DNA of 64,000 nucleotides from Ignavibacteria bacterium (GCA_016844745.1 JAERMQ010000007.1:84340-148339), one strand, 5' to 3'. Positions 17,878 through 26,973 are shown, counted from the first letter of the stretch. Numbers and translations: made by a program. Notes: generated by a model not told the origin, from the letters alone.

Positions 17878-19293
17878 ATGAAATCTTTGTACATCTTATT
17901 CGTATTTTCACTTTTTTCTTTGATTGCTATCTCCCAAGCAAAGGAAATTCCTAAAGGTGGGAAATCAGATATCCTGATTAAACAGGAATTTGTTGAGAGT
18001 GTAATTACCTATTCATCATCCGGACAAACTAAATATTCCTATCTTTATGATACAACCGGGAATATTATTATTACTTTATCAGAAAAATTGCAAAACGGGC
18101 AATGGAGCAATAATAATCGTTATTCATACGCTTACGATTCAAACGGTAATCAGCTTACTTATTTTTTTGAGATATGGAAAAACGGACAGTGGCTCAATGT
18201 TAACCGGAATTCCAGTACTTATGATACAATAGGAAATGAACTTACTAATTTAGGCGAATTATGGCAAAACGGACAGTGGCTCAATGATTCCCGGACTACT
18301 AATATTTATGATTTAAGTGGTAATCAAATTACTTATTTATATGAAGAATGGGTTAACGGTCAATGGGTCAATTCTTCAAAAGGATTTTACACTTATGATT
18401 CATTAGGTAATCTTCTAACATATTATTGGGAAGAATGGGTTAACGGTCAATGGGTGATTTCTGAAGATACAATGCGAGAGATTTTTACTTATGATTCAAA
18501 TGGTAATTTGCTGACTTTTTTAACAGAAATACGTTCGAACGGTCAATGGGTGAAATCTAATCGTGACACATACACAAACGACTCAAAAGGTAACAGGCTT
18601 ACTTTTTTATACGAAATTTGGGAAAATCCACAATGGGTGAAAACTAATCATGGTACATTTACTTATGATTCATCTGGAAACAGGCTTTCTTCCTTATACG
18701 AAATTTGGGGAAACGTGCAGTGGGTGAATGCCTTACATGATACCTATACATACAACATAAAAGGAAATGAAGTCTCATATATTTCCGAAGAATGGGAAAA
18801 TGGTCAATGGATAAACTCTGAGCGAAGAATTTCTACTTCTAATTCTGATGGCAATATTTTATCAATTCTTTTTGAATCGTGGATATCCGGAAAATGGGAA
18901 AATACTGATGAATTTTTAAATTTTCAAGATTCAAAACACCATTGGTTCTCATATAGCAACATATATAAACTAGATGTAACTTATCAGGAATCAAATGATG
19001 TAAAAGAAGAAAAAAATAATATAACTTTTTCTTTAAATTGCTCTCCCAATCCTGCAACTGATTTTATAGAAATATCCAATATAGAGACGTTGCATGCAAA
19101 TACCTTTCAAGTAAAGGCGTTGCATGCAACGTCTCTACAGGAAAATATCATATTATACAATACATTGGGAGAAATAATGAAGACATTAAAGTTAGATGAT
19201 AATCAAACAATAAGTATCGATATCTCTTCCCTGCCGAAAGGATTGTATTTTGTGCGAGCTGGGGATAAAGCAGGGAAGTTTGTAAAAATCTGA
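17878..19293 (+). CDS. Secreted 29-residue-repeat protein with T9SS sorting domain (copy B), palindrome in its C-terminus
   Basis: 471 residues, paralogous to the protein at 13523: same signal type, about eleven units of YTYDSNGN and WENGQWV, and the same linker before the sorting domain. In the sorting domain (CSPNPATDFIEIS to GKFVKI) an extra segment of about 20 residues (IETLHANTFQVKALHATSLQ) separates the first two strands. It is encoded by a perfect inverted repeat, and the frame is kept. A decayed cgcaaag repeat lies just upstream at 17793-17842. Confidence 0.83.
   Translation: MKSLYILFVFSLFSLIAISQAKEIPKGGKSDILIKQEFVESVITYSSSGQTKYSYLYDTTGNIIITLSEKLQNGQWSNNNRYSYAYDSNGNQLTYFFEIWKNGQWLNVNRNSSTYDTIGNELTNLGELWQNGQWLNDSRTTNIYDLSGNQITYLYEEWVNGQWVNSSKGFYTYDSLGNLLTYYWEEWVNGQWVISEDTMREIFTYDSNGNLLTFLTEIRSNGQWVKSNRDTYTNDSKGNRLTFLYEIWENPQWVKTNHGTFTYDSSGNRLSSLYEIWGNVQWVNALHDTYTYNIKGNEVSYISEEWENGQWINSERRISTSNSDGNILSILFESWISGKWENTDEFLNFQDSKHHWFSYSNIYKLDVTYQESNDVKEEKNNITFSLNCSPNPATDFIEISNIETLHANTFQVKALHATSLQENIILYNTLGEIMKTLKLDDNQTISIDISSLPKGLYFVRAGDKAGKFVKI
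19082..19137. repeat. Perfect inverted repeat inside a T9SS sorting-domain coding sequence
   Basis: The arms tagagacgttgcatgcaa (19082-19099) and ttgcatgcaacgtctcta (19120-19137) are exact complements, with 20 bp between them. It is translated in frame within the C-terminal domain of the 17878 gene. Confidence 0.9.
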
Positions 19294-19379
19294 TAAAATT
19301 TGTGACTTTTCTTAATAATAAGTGTTCATTGAGTATAAATATTAAACAATTTGTTCTTTGTGAATTATTAGGAGATTGT

Positions 19380-21818
19380 ATGAAAAAAATATTACTTATT
19401 ACATTATTTTTTGTTCTTTGTCTTCAATTTACTTCAGCCCAACCGGCATTGTTAGAACCGCCCGACGGCAGGGTATATCACGGCGTTCAATTAATGACCT
19501 ACGAAACAGGAGGCGACCCACTTGCCGGATATCTGGGAGCTTTGAATGACCAGACTATCCAACCTGCAGTTCGTGGATTCTTTTTCAGCATACCCGGCGA
19601 ACGCGGACCTGCCAATACTTTTATGGGTTTAAAAAACTTTTTTCATGCTGCGGATTCTATCGGCTTTATTCCCGAAATAAGCATCTTCTTTATTGGCAAG
19701 GCTGCAACCGATAGTATCATTGCTGTTTCAAATCAATATGATTATATATTAGATAGTATCATAACTCTCAGCAAAAATTATGGTAAAAAAATGTTCCTGC
19801 GAATTGGCGGAGAATTTAACGGCGCTGGTCCAGGCTGGAACGGCGGCGGTTATCATCCTTATTTGTATGTAACGGCATTCAGAAAAGTTGTCGATAAGTT
19901 TGCTGCCCGCGGTTTCAGGGATTCGGTAGCAACGAATTGGTGCTATGAACCCGATGCAGCAAATGATTTCGATTCGGTTGATACAAAAGGTGCACGTTGG
20001 TATCCGGGAGATAATTATTGCGATTGGTTCGGGCTGGATGTATTCGATGCCGACCATTTCGATAAAGCTAAACCGGATTTCGACAGAGGTACAATCACCA
20101 AAAAAGGCAAATCCGAAAGGTTCCTTGCTATGGCACGAACGAAAGGTAAGCCTGTGTTCATGAGCGAAACATCGGCAAAGGGAATTAATATCAGCAATGA
20201 TAATCAGGATGGAATTAATGACTGGAATAACTGGTTTGCTAAGTTTTGGGAATTTATAGATTTACATAAGGAAATAAAGGGATTCGGCTATATTAACGCA
20301 AATTGGCCCGCGGGAGCATATCCTAACTGGGGCGATTCAAGAATACAGAATAGTCCTTATGTTACAGGCAAGTATAAAGAGGAAATGAAAAACCCGAAAT
20401 ATATTCATCTGAATCAACAAATGCAAAATGGTCCATGGAACAGTCCGCTAAAATTTGCGTTATCCAATGATGGTACTAATTTTAATTCCGAGAAAATATT
20501 TCAGGATTCAGCAGGTGTACCATCTGTAATCAAATGGAAAGGCGATACTTTGGCTTGCGTGTTTCAGTGGTTCAGGCAACCGGTTAATTCTTTGTCCTGG
20601 GATAGAGTTGCCGTTAAGTTTTCTTATAATTTAGGTATAACCTGGACAGAGCCTGTTCCAATTGTTGTTACAGGTATTCCTGCAAATTACCAGAGACCAT
20701 TCGACCCAACATTAACGGTTATTGAAAATAATAAGCTCAGGATATATTTTTCATCCAGCGATGGTATTCCAAAGGGAATGGATACATCCATCAACACATA
20801 TTCAGCCACAAGTAGTGACGGGATTAATTATCAATTCGAAAGCGGCGCAAGATACGATAACCTCCAAAGCAAAGTAATTGACCCGGCAGTTATCTATTTT
20901 AATAATGAATGGCATTATCTTAGTCCGGCAGGAGCGCCTCAGGATGGAGCTTTCCACTGTACTTCAACTGATGGTTTGGTTTTCACTGAAAAGCTGAAAA
21001 TTCAATCGGACAATACACATAACTGGACCGGGAATTTCGTAGTTGAAAATTCGGAGGAACTACGCTTTTACGGTTGCGGGCAGAATATCTGGTTCAATAA
21101 ATCCAATGATGGTTTTGTATGGAATTCATATACCAATACAAATATTAAAGGCGGCGACCCGAGTGTAGTGAAGTTAGCAGAAAATAATTACCTGATGGTT
21201 TTCGTTGGACAGTCAAATAATCAAATTAATCCTCCCGGTAAGGTTATTCTTTCATCCCCCGACAATTACAGCGGCATATTAAAAACGCAACAATTATTAA
21301 GCTGGCACTATGTCCCTGATGCCGTTAAATATCAATTACAAATAAAAAATAATAATATAACTGTATTTAACGATTCAACTATTTCAGATACATCATATAA
21401 TTTCACAAAAATATTGAATTTTTCTCCCTACTATTGGAAAGTAAGGGCAGGAAATTCGAAGGGATGGGGAATGTGGAGCGATGAATGGAGCTTTATGATT
21501 ATTGATGGTGTTGAAGATGATGAACAAAACAAACAACAAAATGATTTAATAATTTCTCCGAATCCTGCAATCGATTTCATCGAAATATCATTGTCTGGGG
21601 CCGGGGGGCAGGGAATGGGGAACAGGGAACAAGGAACCGACCCCCGACCCCCGTCTCCCGACCTCAGATATATCCAAATTTATAATTCAATGGGTGAAAT
21701 GGTGATGAAATTAAAGGTTGAAGATAATCAATCATTACGAATCGATGTATCTTTCTTGCCATTAGGAATTTATTTTGTTCGGGTGGGGGAAAAAGTTATG
21801 AAGTTTGTTAAAATATAA
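19380..21818 (+). CDS. Secreted GH26-like glycosidase with propeller, Fn3-like and T9SS domains
   Basis: 812 residues from the ATG at 19380, which follows TTAGGAG; the frame upstream to 19302 lacks a signal. Signal peptide ends near LQFTSAQ. Residues 30-340 look like a clan-A barrel of GH26 type: FLRIGGEFNG (acid/base candidate Glu145), WYPGDNYCDWFGLDVFD, and PVFMSETSAKG (nucleophile candidate Glu263). A five-bladed-propeller-like region follows (SNDGTNF, DPAVIYFNNEWHYLSPAGAP, GDPSVVKL), then an Fn3-like segment and a T9SS sorting domain. The sorting domain carries a Gly/Arg/Pro-rich in-frame insertion at 21592-21665. A glycan-degrading enzyme is likely; the substrate is not known. Confidence 0.82.
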   Translation: MKKILLITLFFVLCLQFTSAQPALLEPPDGRVYHGVQLMTYETGGDPLAGYLGALNDQTIQPAVRGFFFSIPGERGPANTFMGLKNFFHAADSIGFIPEISIFFIGKAATDSIIAVSNQYDYILDSIITLSKNYGKKMFLRIGGEFNGAGPGWNGGGYHPYLYVTAFRKVVDKFAARGFRDSVATNWCYEPDAANDFDSVDTKGARWYPGDNYCDWFGLDVFDADHFDKAKPDFDRGTITKKGKSERFLAMARTKGKPVFMSETSAKGINISNDNQDGINDWNNWFAKFWEFIDLHKEIKGFGYINANWPAGAYPNWGDSRIQNSPYVTGKYKEEMKNPKYIHLNQQMQNGPWNSPLKFALSNDGTNFNSEKIFQDSAGVPSVIKWKGDTLACVFQWFRQPVNSLSWDRVAVKFSYNLGITWTEPVPIVVTGIPANYQRPFDPTLTVIENNKLRIYFSSSDGIPKGMDTSINTYSATSSDGINYQFESGARYDNLQSKVIDPAVIYFNNEWHYLSPAGAPQDGAFHCTSTDGLVFTEKLKIQSDNTHNWTGNFVVENSEELRFYGCGQNIWFNKSNDGFVWNSYTNTNIKGGDPSVVKLAENNYLMVFVGQSNNQINPPGKVILSSPDNYSGILKTQQLLSWHYVPDAVKYQLQIKNNNITVFNDSTISDTSYNFTKILNFSPYYWKVRAGNSKGWGMWSDEWSFMIIDGVEDDEQNKQQNDLIISPNPAIDFIEISLSGAGGQGMGNREQGTDPRPPSPDLRYIQIYNSMGEMVMKLKVEDNQSLRIDVSFLPLGIYFVRVGEKVMKFVKI
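21592..21665. repeat. GC-rich insertion inside a T9SS sorting-domain coding sequence
   Basis: A stretch of runs such as ggggccggggggcaggg and gacccccgacccccgtctcc in an otherwise AT-rich gene. It is read in frame as GAGGQGMGNREQGTDPRPPS, between strand one (FIEISL) and strand two (IQIYNSMGE) of the sorting domain. Confidence 0.8.
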
Positions 21819-21846
21819 ATATTATCAAAATAAATAATGTTAATCT

Positions 21847-22293
21847 ATGAGTAATATTAAATTATTTGAATCAAAGAAAATTCGTTCTGTTTGGAACGAC
21901 CAGGAGCAAAAATGGTATTTTTCTGTTGTTGATGTTGTAGAAGCATTAACGGAAAGCAGTGACCCAAAGGATTACTGGTATCGAATGAAAAATAGAGAGA
22001 AATTGACCGGAATTGAGTTATCGACAATTTGTCGACAACTGAAATTAGAATCTTCTGATGGCAAAAAATATCAAACTGATTGTGCTAATGTCGAAGGATT
22101 ATTACGAATAATCCAATCCATTCCGTCACCAAAAGCAGAACCATTCAAGCGTTGGCTTGCAAAGGTAGGTTTTGAAAGATTGGAAGAAATAGAAAATCCT
22201 GAATTAGAGAAAAAATCCGGACGAAAAGTCTCAACCAAAACCAATTTTAAAGTTCTGCCGGAAAAAGAAATCAGGAAGAAATTGAAAAATTGA
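21847..22293 (+). CDS. Bro-N domain protein, apparently internally deleted
   Basis: 148 residues. The N-terminal Bro-N DNA-binding domain is complete (KIRSVWNDQEQKWYFSVVDV, DPKDYWYRMKNRE, CANVEGLLRIIQSIPSPKAE, FKRWLAKVGFERLEEIENPE). Chromosomal relatives, as I recall them, run on for more than 100 further residues before an ending like EKKSGRKVSTKTN. Here ENPEL passes directly into that ending. Bro-N proteins derive from phage antirepressors. Its stop overlaps a relic of a T9SS sorting domain, so it probably landed in or next to a cargo gene. Confidence 0.78.
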   Translation: MSNIKLFESKKIRSVWNDQEQKWYFSVVDVVEALTESSDPKDYWYRMKNREKLTGIELSTICRQLKLESSDGKKYQTDCANVEGLLRIIQSIPSPKAEPFKRWLAKVGFERLEEIENPELEKKSGRKVSTKTNFKVLPEKEIRKKLKN

Positions 22294-22373
22294 TGTATCC
22301 TCGCTGCCGCAAGGTTTGTATTTTTTTGCGGATAGGAGATAAAGTAACAAAGTTTATGAAAATATTACAATAA
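22289..22373 (+). pseudogene. Relic of a T9SS sorting domain (last strands only), frameshifted
   Basis: From 22289 the sequence reads IDVSSLPQGLYF, then after a one-base frame change in a T run, IGDKVTKFMKILQ and stop at 22371-22373. This matches the ends of the neighbouring sorting domains (IDVSSLPSGLYFVR, then KFVKL). The upstream body of the gene is gone, replaced by the Bro-N gene. Confidence 0.8.
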
Positions 22374-22401
22374 TCGAAGAATTTTTTCGTAACATTAAAT
22401 A

Positions 22402-22548
22402 ATGATAAAACAAGAACATATTGAATATTGGCTCAATACTTCAAATGATGATTTTGAAGTATTTAATGTTTTATATGAAAATAAAAATTACTTGCATGCT
22501 TTGTTCATTGCCCATTTGTCAATCGAAAAATTAATTATTATAAATTAA
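22402..22548 (+). pseudogene. HEPN-domain protein fragment
   Basis: 48 residues: HIEYWLNTSNDDFEV, then NKNYLHALFIAHLSIEKLI, the start of a HEPN domain as found in MNT/HEPN toxin-antitoxin pairs. It stops at 22546 soon after IEKL, where the family normally continues for about 80 residues. A possible tail of the same domain (TIEYLENIVPKIKEFRL) follows in another frame at about 22564-22614. The RNase motif is missing, so this toxin is dead. Its nucleotidyltransferase partner follows intact. Confidence 0.72.
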
Positions 22549-22615
22549 AAATAAAAAAAATGCTGACAATTGAATATTTAGAAAATATTGTTCCAAAGAT
22601 TAAAGAGTTTAGATT

Positions 22616-22933
22616 ATGTTTAGTAAAAACGATTGCATAAAATACGCCCAGGAATTTGTAGATAAAGTCATTGCTAAGGGTATTAATATAAAATATGCGA
22701 AATTATTTGGTTCGTATTCAAAAAATACTCAAACAGTAGACTCAGATATAGATATATTATTAGTATCTGATGAATTTAAGGGTGTCGGATTTATTGACAA
22801 TGTTCTGATTGCAAATGAACTATATGAATTTGAATATATTCAGGTAAAAACATATTCAGTAAATGATTATGAAGAAGGCGACCCTTTTGTTGAAGAAATC
22901 AACAAATCAGCGTTACAATTGAGAATTAATTAG
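22616..22933 (+). CDS. MNT-type minimal nucleotidyltransferase
   Basis: 105 residues. GSYSKNTQTVDSDIDILLV carries the GS and DxD metal-binding residues of the pol-beta nucleotidyltransferase fold. In MNT/HEPN systems this protein AMPylates and silences the HEPN RNase. Here the HEPN gene upstream is a fragment, so the antitoxin survives alone. The ending (EINKSALQLRIN) looks complete. Confidence 0.87.
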   Translation: MFSKNDCIKYAQEFVDKVIAKGINIKYAKLFGSYSKNTQTVDSDIDILLVSDEFKGVGFIDNVLIANELYEFEYIQVKTYSVNDYEEGDPFVEEINKSALQLRIN

Positions 22934-23037
22934 AATTATTCAAAAAATTGGTTCGGAAGATATTTTATCTATAATACTTTGATAAAATTCTCAATTATTT
23001 CTTAAATTTAATTTTACCTTCGTTAAAGGAGTATTTT

Positions 23038-25284
23038 ATGAAGAAGCTTTTATTACTGTTATTCTTTTTTATTTTTCCCTGTATCAGTCTATTTGCAGAT
23101 GAACAATACAATTTACAACCAACTAACGGTCCTTATGGCGGATTCATAAGTAGTTTCTGTTATGACAGCAGCAATAAAAATTTATTTGCTAATTCGGAAC
23201 ATATTTATAAACTTAACAGGGCAACAAATAAGTGGGAAAGACAATTTGAAGGACTTGATTCAAACAAGTATTATTCTTATACCTTAGTATATACAGATAG
23301 TATATATCTTATGAATTATGTTGAGGGTAGTAGTGACATGGTTTGGGGTGAGGGATTTCTAAGGAGTTCAGATAAGGGTAAAAGCTGGAACAAAGACACC
23401 AATTTAATAGTTTCGTTATATAACGTTCTGAAATTAAACAATTACTTATTTGCTGCATGTGGAGGTCCGTATGGTTTGTATCGAAGTGCTGATAAAGGTT
23501 TGACTTGGACAAGAAGTTTGAATGGAATGGACTCATTAACATTAGGGTCTGGGAGTTTTGACCAGGTGGAAACAATTAAGACTACAAACAAAGATTTCTT
23601 ATTTTTAAGGGATTATTCAAATGGAATTTTTCGTTCTGATGATTATGGTGAGTCATGGCAGAAAGTCTCTGGCGCACTGCCTACATCGAAAAATTCTACT
23701 TTAACGAATTATACAGCTATGACCACAACGCCTGATAATAAAATATTTGTTTCGTCTGATGCAGGAATTTTCAGGAGCACTAATTTCGGAGATACATGGC
23801 AAAAAATGATTGATGGACTTGCAGAATTTTATTCCTTTGACATGGATTATTTAAAAAGCGATGCAAACGGAAATGTTTTTGCATCTGCTTATGGCATAGG
23901 CATAATTCGACTAAAGCAGAATGATACTACATGGCAGTTTATTAATAACGGATTGGTTCAAATATCAACCTGGGACATTTTCTTTGATGAATCTTTAGGT
24001 ATCTTCTCCGCAACCTACGGTGGTGTTTACAAATCCACTAATTTTGGGGATAACTGGGTTTACTTTAACGATGGAATTAATCAACCTCTCAGAATCAAAT
24101 GCCTTGCTGTCTCAAAAAACGGGTTATTTGCCGGAACAGAGCAAAACGGAATATATTATACATCAGACAAAGGTAATAGTTGGAAACCCGTGAATAATGG
24201 AATATATGAGAGTGAAATTGTTATATTAAAAATTGATTCAAAAGGTAATATTTATGCTAAATCAAAAAGTGGAATAATTTTTAAATCTTCCGATAATGGT
24301 TCAAGTTGGGAGAAAATAAATTTAGGGGTTCCTGAAACAGATTCCGGAATAGGCGAACTGACAATTAATTCCAGGGATGAAATTATTCTATCTTATTACA
24401 GTACAAAATCCCGGTCTGGTAGTTTAATATTGAGCAAAGACGGAGGAAAAAATTGGGAACATATTAATTTCCCTTATAAGAGAATTTCTATATTAACTTA
24501 TGATAAAAAGGATAATCTTTTTGTTATGGCAGATTCTACTATCTACAGGAGCAGCAATAACGGATTATCATGGTTGGCTGTTCATAAATTTGACCATTTC
24601 TTTTATGTTAATTGCTTTTATGTAACGAATAATAATTCGATTTTCTTATTAAACAGAAATTATGAAATTTTCAGAAGTATTGATAATGGTTATTCATGGA
24701 TAAATTTAACCCAGGGTTTGCAGAAGAGTAGTAAAATTACTTGCATAACTTCGCTTGATATGGATAAACGATTAATATGCGGTGATTACATTGAAGGTTT
24801 TTATATCAGTAATGACAACGGAGATTCATGGAATCATTATAATGATAATCTGCCTTACTACGATGCTTTCCCGACACCTGAAAAATTCAGGGATTTCGCT
24901 TATGACGGCAATGGTACTATATATGCAGCAACTTATAATGGTGTATATAAAATGGCTAATATATTATCAGTACAACCTTCATATAACGAAAATCCAATTT
25001 TAGAAATTTCACCAAATCCAGCAACTGATTTCATTGAAATATCATTGACAGGGAACTGGGGTCTGGGGTCTGGGGTCTGGGAACTGGGAACTGGAAAATT
25101 TCTAAAACCCCATACCCAAAACCCTGACCCCAGATATATCCGCATTTATAATACAATGGGTGAAATAGTGATGAATGTAAAGGTTCAACAGATTGAAACT
25201 CATCGAATCGATGTATCTTCCCTCCCGAGCGGACTTTATTTTGTGCGGTTTGGAGGGTATGTGTGCAAGTTTGTTAAACTATAA
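23038..25284 (+). CDS. Secreted Asp-box (sortilin-like) repeat protein with T9SS sorting domain
   Basis: 748 residues. Signal peptide MKKLLLLLFFFIFPCISLFA. Eleven Asp-box strands are visible (for example SSDKGKSWN, SADKGLTWT, STNFGDTWQ, TSDKGNSWK, SKDGGKNWE, SNDNGDSWN), giving one or two beta-propellers, similar to photosystem-assembly/VPS10-like exported proteins. The T9SS sorting domain begins ISPNPATDFIEISL and ends CKFVKL. Between its first two strands sits an in-frame Gly/Trp/Pro-rich insertion encoded by repeats at 25048-25133. AAAGGAG precedes the start. The ligand is unknown. Confidence 0.86.
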   Translation: MKKLLLLLFFFIFPCISLFADEQYNLQPTNGPYGGFISSFCYDSSNKNLFANSEHIYKLNRATNKWERQFEGLDSNKYYSYTLVYTDSIYLMNYVEGSSDMVWGEGFLRSSDKGKSWNKDTNLIVSLYNVLKLNNYLFAACGGPYGLYRSADKGLTWTRSLNGMDSLTLGSGSFDQVETIKTTNKDFLFLRDYSNGIFRSDDYGESWQKVSGALPTSKNSTLTNYTAMTTTPDNKIFVSSDAGIFRSTNFGDTWQKMIDGLAEFYSFDMDYLKSDANGNVFASAYGIGIIRLKQNDTTWQFINNGLVQISTWDIFFDESLGIFSATYGGVYKSTNFGDNWVYFNDGINQPLRIKCLAVSKNGLFAGTEQNGIYYTSDKGNSWKPVNNGIYESEIVILKIDSKGNIYAKSKSGIIFKSSDNGSSWEKINLGVPETDSGIGELTINSRDEIILSYYSTKSRSGSLILSKDGGKNWEHINFPYKRISILTYDKKDNLFVMADSTIYRSSNNGLSWLAVHKFDHFFYVNCFYVTNNNSIFLLNRNYEIFRSIDNGYSWINLTQGLQKSSKITCITSLDMDKRLICGDYIEGFYISNDNGDSWNHYNDNLPYYDAFPTPEKFRDFAYDGNGTIYAATYNGVYKMANILSVQPSYNENPILEISPNPATDFIEISLTGNWGLGSGVWELGTGKFLKPHTQNPDPRYIRIYNTMGEIVMNVKVQQIETHRIDVSSLPSGLYFVRFGGYVCKFVKL
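25048..25133. repeat. Repeat insertion inside a T9SS sorting-domain coding sequence
   Basis: Starts with gggaactggggtctgggg and further ggtctgg units, and ends with a C-rich stretch (acccaaaaccctgacccc) that can pair with them. It is translated in frame (GNWGLGSGVWELGTG and onward) at the same place as the insertions in the genes at 17878 and 19380. Confidence 0.85.
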
Positions 25285-25305
25285 AAGCATCTGAGAAAAT
25301 TTAAT

Positions 25306-25383
25306 TGTCATTGCTGTGAATACAGGAATCCCCTGCTGATAGGAGATTCCTGCATTCACATGAATAACATATTTAATTTCTCT
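25306..25383. repeat. MITE-like palindrome with tgtcatt core
   Basis: Ends gagaaaatttaa and tttaatttctc; the inner part pairs gtgaatacaggaatcc with gattcctgcattcac. It is non-coding and lies 21 bp after the Asp-box gene. Related elements lie at 29965, 41938 and 57807. Confidence 0.65.
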
Positions 25384-25543
25384 ACTTTAAGAGGTTCCAA
25401 TTTTATTATGGGAAAAATATTTCATGAATTTGAAGGAAATAAATAATTTTCTATAAGAGAATTAATACTATCCTCAATAAAAATTTATTAATTTTGCTTT
25501 TTAATATGTGAATAAATTATTATAATTGATATAGGAATAAACC

Positions 25544-26212
25544 ATGAAAAAATCATTAAAAATTCTATTAGTCATAATATCAGTTGCAATTACATTTTCC
25601 TGCGCCAGCTTGACTTACAGCCCATCTCTCAATTTGCCGGATAAAATTCAAAAAGATGAAACCAAAGTAGCCGCCGCTTATGAACTTCTTCCATTGACAA
25701 ATGACAATGAGGACGGAGATGATATTGTCCATGGCATGTTTGTCTCAATCCAACATTCATATTCATCGCGCTTCTGTATGCAGGCAAAGTATTGGGCAGA
25801 AATTAATTCATTCAAGGCAGGTAAGGATTACAATCATGGCGCTGCGTTAACATCATACATCCTTTTAAATGATACTAATGCAGTTAATAAGTTTTATTTA
25901 GCGCCTACTATCGGGATGTCATTAATAGAAAATAAAATTGATATGGGTACCATTGGCAGTTGGATTGCGATGCAAACGCAAAAATATTCCGTTTTCGAAC
26001 CTTATGCTGCATTAGGTATAATATATGGCAATACTAATTTTGATAGAAATGAGTGGGGGCTTGGATTAATTCCTAACGTTGGGACAAACATAAGTATATT
26101 TAATAATTTGATGCTGAACATTGAAATCTCATTTCCTCAATTGATAAATTCTGATTTTGAATTTGTGAGATATTATTTCTGCCCAACGGTAGGTTTTAGT
26201 TATGGAATTTAA
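25544..26212 (+). CDS. Putative lipoprotein of unknown function
   Basis: 222 residues with a lipoprotein-type signal: MKKSLKILLVIISVAITFSC with the acylated Cys at 20. The rest is rich in alternating hydrophobic/polar strands with aromatic residues (FVSIQHSYSSRFCMQAKYW, FLAPTIGMSL, YAALGIIYG, NVGTNISIFNNLMLNIEIS) and ends YYFCPTVGFSYGI. This looks like a small outer-membrane beta-barrel or barrel-like lipoprotein. ATAGGA precedes the start. I do not recognise the family. Confidence 0.7.
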   Translation: MKKSLKILLVIISVAITFSCASLTYSPSLNLPDKIQKDETKVAAAYELLPLTNDNEDGDDIVHGMFVSIQHSYSSRFCMQAKYWAEINSFKAGKDYNHGAALTSYILLNDTNAVNKFYLAPTIGMSLIENKIDMGTIGSWIAMQTQKYSVFEPYAALGIIYGNTNFDRNEWGLGLIPNVGTNISIFNNLMLNIEISFPQLINSDFEFVRYYFCPTVGFSYGI

Positions 26213-26273
26213 AATTTAGAAAAATGATAATAAGTTTTAAAAATTTATAAACAAAAAAGTAATTTAGGATTAC

Positions 26274-26807
26274 ATGAGATTATCAAAAAAAGAAAAAATT
26301 GATATTATGCATAACTTGCAGAAATTTTCATTCGATAGTTTTAAGGAAAGAAGACAATATCAATGGAAAATTTCAATTTCATTATGGACTATATTAATTT
26401 TATTAATCTATGCCTTAATGAAAGAAGAGATCAAGACTGATTTACAATCATTTCCTTTGATATTATTTCTTGTACTTTATACAATTTAGATATTGCATTT
26501 TTTTTGGATAATAAATATACAAAAAAGATGTGATTCCGACTTAAAAGTGAGCTATTTTTGGGAAAAGCAAATTATGGGAAGTATAAATGTTACTTATTGG
26601 GATGAAATAGAATATGGTTTTAAAAAAATTGAAATCGGGAAAAATAAAATATTTCATTGGGCTACAATTTTTCAAGTATCAATTACTTTATTACTTGTAA
26701 TTATTATTTTTTCTATTATTTATAATTCAAGTTTACATCATAAATTTCTTATTATTTTCTTTAATCAGATTGGATATAATTGGTTATTTATTTTCATAAA
26801 ACTATAG
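26274..26807 (+). pseudogene. Four-segment membrane protein interrupted by in-frame TAG
   Basis: Two open stretches, 26274-26489 and 26493-26807, share one frame and are separated only by TAG (26487-26489) and one codon. Read through, they make a 177-residue protein with four hydrophobic segments: WKISISLWTILILLIYAL, FPLILFLVLYTI-stop-ILHFFWII, FQVSITLLLVIIIFSIIY and the last about 20 residues. The stop falls in the middle of the second segment. The second part has no credible start of its own (TTG without a ribosome-binding site). The family is unknown to me. Confidence 0.68.
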
Positions 26808-26929
26808 CTATTTAATTAGGAACAAAGACTAACGGGTTGAAAAAAATAGGTCGGGTTTATAGTTCATCGACTTATATCTTGACAATTATCTGTTAATCTG
26901 AGACCAAATATATTGAAGCTGAAAAATAA

Positions 26930-26973
26930 ACACACCCCTTAATTCCGCTCTCCGGAGCAGGATTAAGAGTTGA
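26930..26973. repeat. Decayed copy of the acacaccccttaattcc hairpin
   Basis: cacaccccttaattccgctc, then ggagcaggattaagagttga: the left arm equals that at 6251, the right arm has several changes. It lies between two convergent genes, so it may also end transcription. Confidence 0.5.

Noticed and set aside
8930..26489. TAG recoded as a sense codon
   Set aside because: Two interrupted genes suggest it, but other genes here (for example the one ending at 4616) use TAG as a normal stop and no suppressor tRNA was seen.
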